From JAGOBP01 sp046328575 (GTDB lineage: Bacteria; Chloroflexota; Anaerolineae; Fen-1058): 64,000 nt of DNA. The position numbers were made by a program, and so were the translations under genes. The notes under the pieces are model-generated. The model worked only from the letters and a program-made list of their open reading frames with translations, had not been told where the DNA came from and made no database searches. This document shows, piece by piece, positions 60,347 through 64,000 of this stretch (position 1 is its first letter; the number at the start of each line of letters is the position of its first letter). The stretch covers positions 62,001-126,000 of the forward strand of contig JAXLWI010000003.1 of assembly GCA_046328575.1 (NCBI GenBank), written 5' to 3'.

Positions 60347-60988
60347 TCAGGGGAGCAGGTGATTTTGCAGCGCTACCGCAACGGCTTCGGCTCGACTGCC
60401 GGCTCCCAGCTTGGAAAGTACGCTGCTGACATGAAACTTGACCGTCGAGAGACCGATGACCAACCGCTCGGCGATTTCGTGATTATTCAGGCCTTCGATC
60501 ATTAGCTGCAGGACTTCTTTTTCGCGCGGGGTCAAGTCAAAGCCCGGGGTTGGCGTGTCCGATATGGCGCGGACCAGCGCTTGCGTCGCTTCTGGGGCCA
60601 GTGTGGCTCGTCCGTTATAGGCGGCTTGAATAGCATCAGCCAATTCCTGCGCCGACACGTTTTTGAGCAGATAGCTGATGGCGCCTGCTTTGAGCGCTGC
60701 TTGCACGGTCTGATCATCGGCAAAGCTGGTCAGCGCAATGAGCTGGATCGCAGGGTATTTTTGCCGGATGGCGCGGATGGCGGCAACGCCGCCCATGCCA
60801 GGCATCATGAGATCCATCAAAATCACATCGGGCTGCATCAAGGCGGCGGCTTCCAGGCTTTCCTCGCCGCTGGCCGCCTCACCGATCAACTCCAGCTGAT
60901 CAAACGCTAGTAGAAAGAATCGCAAACCGTTGCGAACGACAGCATGATCGTCCACAATCAAGACTCGAATACGCCGAGCGTCGGTCAT
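60347..60988 (-). CDS. NarL/LuxR-family response regulator, intact
   Basis: The receiver is MTDARRIRVLIVDDHAVVRNGLRFF, with phospho-Asp in DVILMDLMMPG, LIALTSFADD and YLLKNVSAQELADAI. The C-terminal LuxR helix-turn-helix is DLTPREKEVLQLMIEGLNNHEIAERLVIGLSTVKFHVSSVLSKLG. 213 residues, normal length. Its ATG at 60988 overlaps the kinase stop (ATGA), so the two form a cognate pair of the DegS/DegU or NarX/NarL type. Likely targets include the exported-protein genes downstream on the same strand, by position only. Confidence 0.93.
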   Translation of the reverse strand: MTDARRIRVLIVDDHAVVRNGLRFFLLAFDQLELIGEAASGEESLEAAALMQPDVILMDLMMPGMGGVAAIRAIRQKYPAIQLIALTSFADDQTVQAALKAGAISYLLKNVSAQELADAIQAAYNGRATLAPEATQALVRAISDTPTPGFDLTPREKEVLQLMIEGLNNHEIAERLVIGLSTVKFHVSSVLSKLGAGSRAEAVAVALQNHLLP

Positions 60989-63900
60989 GTCAACTCACTT
61001 GATGGAAGTTTGGGCCACCTGACAATTACTTGCGTGCCCCGGTCTGGCTGGCTGTCGACGACAAAATCCGCCTGAATGGCTTCGGCTCGTTCGCGCATAA
61101 TACCCAGCCCCAGGTGATCGGCCGAGATGCCTGTTTGATCGAAGCCGCGACCGTTATCACTCACGCTTAGTTCTACACCCAGTGAATGATCATTGTCAAG
61201 CGCTGAGCTGTTTGGAACACCGCGATACTTTAAGTGGACAAGCGCTTGCGAAGCGTTCGCATGCTTGGCAATGTTGTTCAGGGACTCTTGTGCAATACGA
61301 TATAGAGCTTCTTGAATATCGGGAGGCAGGGGCGCGTAGCCATCGGTGACGACCTGAATGGGCACCCGGGTGCGGCTGGTGACGGCATCCGCTAATTGCT
61401 GTAAGAGATCGCCCAATTTGGATTCAACCAGTACGTTCGGGCGCAGCTCGACGAGCAGTGTACGCATTTCAGCCAATGCGCCGCGTGTCAATCGGCTCAA
61501 TTCATCAAGCCCCTGCCGCGCTTCATCTGGATGGCGCTCCCACAGCCGTGGCAGCACCTGCGCGGTGAGGCTGGCTGAAAACAGTGTCTGTGACACGGAA
61601 TCATGCAAGTCGCGGGCCAGGCGTTGGCGTTCTTGCATCGTCGCCAGGTCTTGCGCCTGTTCGTACAGGCGCGCGTTCTCCATGGCTAGCACAGCTTGAT
61701 TGGCAAAGGCCAACGCCAGATCGGCGTGGCGCTGCGTAAAATAGTTGGGCTGTGAGTGCGAGATCGCCAGCATACCGATAATGCGTTCTGACATGATCAA
61801 CGGAATACCCAACCAGGCCCGGATGTAACGGAAGGTCGTCGTGAGAGCGGTATCAATCGTAGCTTGAAAGGCACGCGCCAACGCGCTGTCGCTTTGTACA
61901 TCGGCGATGATGGCCGGCTGCATGCGCGCCAACACGACGCGGCCCAACGGTGAGTCGACGGAAAAGCGCAGGCGGCGCATCTCGGCTTCTGGCACCGGTC
62001 CCTGATGAGCCACGAAGATCAGCTCAGTCCCCGATATGGACAAGATCGTCGCGCCAGTGTAGTCCACGACCGATCGAAGCTGATTCAAGATCAACCGCAG
62101 TAAGGGCTTCATTTCCAGCGTGCGGGTCATACTGTGCGAGAATTCCAGCAGCATGCTCAGTTCGTGGGTGCGCTCTTGAACGCGTTGTTCCAAACGGAGG
62201 TAAGCCTCGACTTGCGCGCTGACATCGCGCACAATGTAGAGCATATGGGGGCGACCGTAATAGGTCAGACCGACCGCATGCAGCTCGACGTGAAATGGTT
62301 GATCGTCCTTGCGCAAGTGCACGGTTTGATCTTCAAACGTTGAGCCAGTCTGAATGGCCTGTACGCTTTGAATAAACCGATGCCGGTGCGTCGGATGAAC
62401 AAACGACATGATGCGTCGACCGATTATTTCCTCGCTTTGGTAGCCATGCATCTCGCAAAACGCCGGATTGGTTTCCATGATCTGACCATCAAGGTTGCAG
62501 ATCGCCAGGCCGTCGGCGGTGGTTTCAAAAATGCTCCGATAGAGTTTCTCCTGCTCCCGTAACCCTTCTTCGGCACGCTTACGTTCCGTGATGTCCCGAT
62601 TGCTGACGCGCCGCCCTAACGGCCGACCTTGCTCATCAAAAACCACGCGGCACACATGCCCGATCCAGCGGATCGTCCCATCCGATCGGATGATTCGATA
62701 ATCGATCGGGGTAGTATCACCGTGCTGGGTGGTTTGGTGAGAGTGGCTCATAAAGTCGGTTTGATCATCAGGATGCATGATCCGTTCCAACAAAGCGGGA
62801 TCGTTAATGAAGTCTTGATCTGGGTAGCCCGTCACGCGCTTGCACGATGGCGACATATACAAGACCTCGCCAGTTGGGCTCTGCCAGTACTCCCAGTCGT
62901 AGGTGAAATTCGCAACAGTGCGAAAGCGCATTTCACTCTCGCGCAACGCTTCCTCAGCCTGCTTGCGCTCGGTCACATCGCGGGTAATACTGACAATCAT
63001 AAAGCCACGCTCGGTGCGGATGGGCGAAGGCAGGGGCTGGATGATGCGTTGTGTACCATCGGGTCGCAGAATAGGCCGTTCCACGCTGGGATTGTTCGCC
63101 GGTAGTTGACCTGTTGCCAGAAATTCATGGCCTAGCTGAACTACCCGACGGTGGCGCTCTGGCGATTGTTGCTCCGGCAGGGCCAGGCGAGCCTGCACAT
63201 CCCAAATCGGTTGGCCGAGCGCCTCCTCGCGTGGAATGCCCGTAATCAATTCCTGCCCGCGGTTCCACTCCAGCACCAGCCCTGCTTCGTCAATCAACGT
63301 GATGCCGTCGATCGAGTGCTCGACAATGGTGCGAAATTTCGCCTCACTAGCTCGCAGCGCTTCGTTGATTTGTGAGAGTTCCGCGGTGCGTTCCTGCACG
63401 CGCAATTCCAACTCAGCATGTGCGCGGCGCAAGGCCGCTTCCATTTCGACGCGTTGGGTGATATCGCGCGTAATCGATAACAGCCCGTAAAGGCGACCGT
63501 CGTCCGCGTACAGGCTGGCCGAATCTACAGCGCCGATGAAATGACTGCCATCTTTACGGCGCAGCGTAAACTGGCTGGAGTCGGTAAACTGGGTGCCATC
63601 GAGTAGATGTTGAAGCCAGGCGCGCGCGCGGGCGCGTTCAGCCGGTATAACGCTACGCAATAGCGGTTGCCCGACCATTTCCGCGGCATCCTCGCAACCG
63701 AAAATCTGCACCGCTTTAGCTGAAGCAAACGTGATTTGCCCTTTACGATTCGTAAAGGTGACCGCGTCCGGCAAGGTCGTAATCAACGTGCGATACAGGG
63801 CTTCCGATTCACGCAACTGCTGGGTTACCCTTTTACGCACTGCAATTTCGCTGCTCAGTTCGGCATTGGCCGCCGTTAATTCAGCTGTGCGTTGTTGGAC

Positions 63901-63999
63901 GTGCGCTTCTAGATCATTTTGCGCGGATAGCAGGTCTGACGTACGTTGGCGAACCACGGCGGTTAGTCGCGCTTGCTGATTGATTACCACAACAATGAG
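60985..63999 (-). CDS. Sensor histidine kinase with multiple PAS domains, GAF and HisKA_3, 5' partial
   Basis: The frame is open to the end of the window (LIVVVINQQARL), so the N-terminus, possibly with membrane segments, is missing. A coiled coil (LEAHVQQRTAELTAANAELSSEI) is followed by four PAS domains beginning near YRTLITTLPDAVTFTNRKG, FRTIVEHSIDGITLIDEAG, FRTVANFTYDWEYWQSPTG and YRSIFETTADGLAICNLDG. A GAF domain spans about residues 625-770 (SGTELIFVAHQGPVPEAEMRR). HisKA_3 has phospho-His near residue 793 in RLARDLHDSVSQTLF, and the ATPase end shows ALYRIAQESLNNIAKHA and SVSDNGRGFD. At least 1,003 residues. A redox, light or ligand input through PAS is likely but cannot be specified. Confidence 0.92.
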   Translation of the reverse strand, partial: LIVVVINQQARLTAVVRQRTSDLLSAQNDLEAHVQQRTAELTAANAELSSEIAVRKRVTQQLRESEALYRTLITTLPDAVTFTNRKGQITFASAKAVQIFGCEDAAEMVGQPLLRSVIPAERARARAWLQHLLDGTQFTDSSQFTLRRKDGSHFIGAVDSASLYADDGRLYGLLSITRDITQRVEMEAALRRAHAELELRVQERTAELSQINEALRASEAKFRTIVEHSIDGITLIDEAGLVLEWNRGQELITGIPREEALGQPIWDVQARLALPEQQSPERHRRVVQLGHEFLATGQLPANNPSVERPILRPDGTQRIIQPLPSPIRTERGFMIVSITRDVTERKQAEEALRESEMRFRTVANFTYDWEYWQSPTGEVLYMSPSCKRVTGYPDQDFINDPALLERIMHPDDQTDFMSHSHQTTQHGDTTPIDYRIIRSDGTIRWIGHVCRVVFDEQGRPLGRRVSNRDITERKRAEEGLREQEKLYRSIFETTADGLAICNLDGQIMETNPAFCEMHGYQSEEIIGRRIMSFVHPTHRHRFIQSVQAIQTGSTFEDQTVHLRKDDQPFHVELHAVGLTYYGRPHMLYIVRDVSAQVEAYLRLEQRVQERTHELSMLLEFSHSMTRTLEMKPLLRLILNQLRSVVDYTGATILSISGTELIFVAHQGPVPEAEMRRLRFSVDSPLGRVVLARMQPAIIADVQSDSALARAFQATIDTALTTTFRYIRAWLGIPLIMSERIIGMLAISHSQPNYFTQRHADLALAFANQAVLAMENARLYEQAQDLATMQERQRLARDLHDSVSQTLFSASLTAQVLPRLWERHPDEARQGLDELSRLTRGALAEMRTLLVELRPNVLVESKLGDLLQQLADAVTSRTRVPIQVVTDGYAPLPPDIQEALYRIAQESLNNIAKHANASQALVHLKYRGVPNSSALDNDHSLGVELSVSDNGRGFDQTGISADHLGLGIMRERAEAIQADFVVDSQPDRGTQVIVRWPKLPSSELT

Positions 64000-64000
64000 C

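Overview
The window looks like a metagenomic or draft contig from a Chloroflexota bacterium, probably an Anaerolineae-type lineage. The grounds are a moderately high GC content and several gene types typical of that phylum: large secreted proteins with delta-60, cadherin-like, LVIVD and DUF11 modules, two of which end in LPLIRR; a compact crtB-crtY-crtI carotenoid cluster; multi-PAS/GAF histidine kinases; and many intergenic palindromes. The assignment is an inference from gene content. No rRNA or tRNA gene was seen to anchor it.

Sequence quality is uneven. From about 2.6 kb to about 41 kb almost every recognisable gene is broken by single-base indels that restore family-typical protein when the frame is switched (CrtB, CrtI, ETF, MutL, PRPP synthetase, acyl-CoA dehydrogenases and others). 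The first 2.6 kb and everything beyond 41 kb hold very long intact reading frames. I read the frameshifts as uncorrected long-read errors, annotate those genes as single CDS, and give start and end positions as the best reconstruction.

Layout. 0-5.4 kb: C-terminal part of a large fibronectin-III-like surface protein. 5.5-9.7 kb (+): phytoene synthase, lycopene cyclase and phytoene desaturase. 9.7-19 kb (-): flavodoxin-domain protein, two small membrane proteins, MBL-fold hydrolase, a heterodimeric ABC exporter pair, ETF alpha/beta and an acyl-CoA dehydrogenase. 19-27.6 kb: TPR protein, small membrane proteins, a DNRLRE-type secreted protein, prepilin peptidase, cupin, SRAP protein, a small secreted protein with GLGxGQI motifs, a zinc-ribbon protein and MutL. 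27.7-40 kb (+): TetR regulator with two operator-like palindromes, then a beta-oxidation block (thiolase, 3-hydroxyacyl-CoA dehydrogenase, enoyl-CoA hydratase, two acyl-CoA dehydrogenases, a second ETF pair, a CoA-transferase subunit) with PRPP synthetase embedded and a HAD phosphatase.

40-64 kb (-): nine co-directional genes. Two-component systems flank four large or medium exported proteins: a CotA-like multicopper oxidase with an unusual repeat insertion and an FN3 tail, an LVIVD/DUF11 protein, a small exported protein with a C-terminal anchor, and an 1,878-residue delta-60/cadherin-like repeat protein. This block, a possible sensor-controlled surface oxidase and repeat-protein system, is the part most likely to hold undescribed biology.
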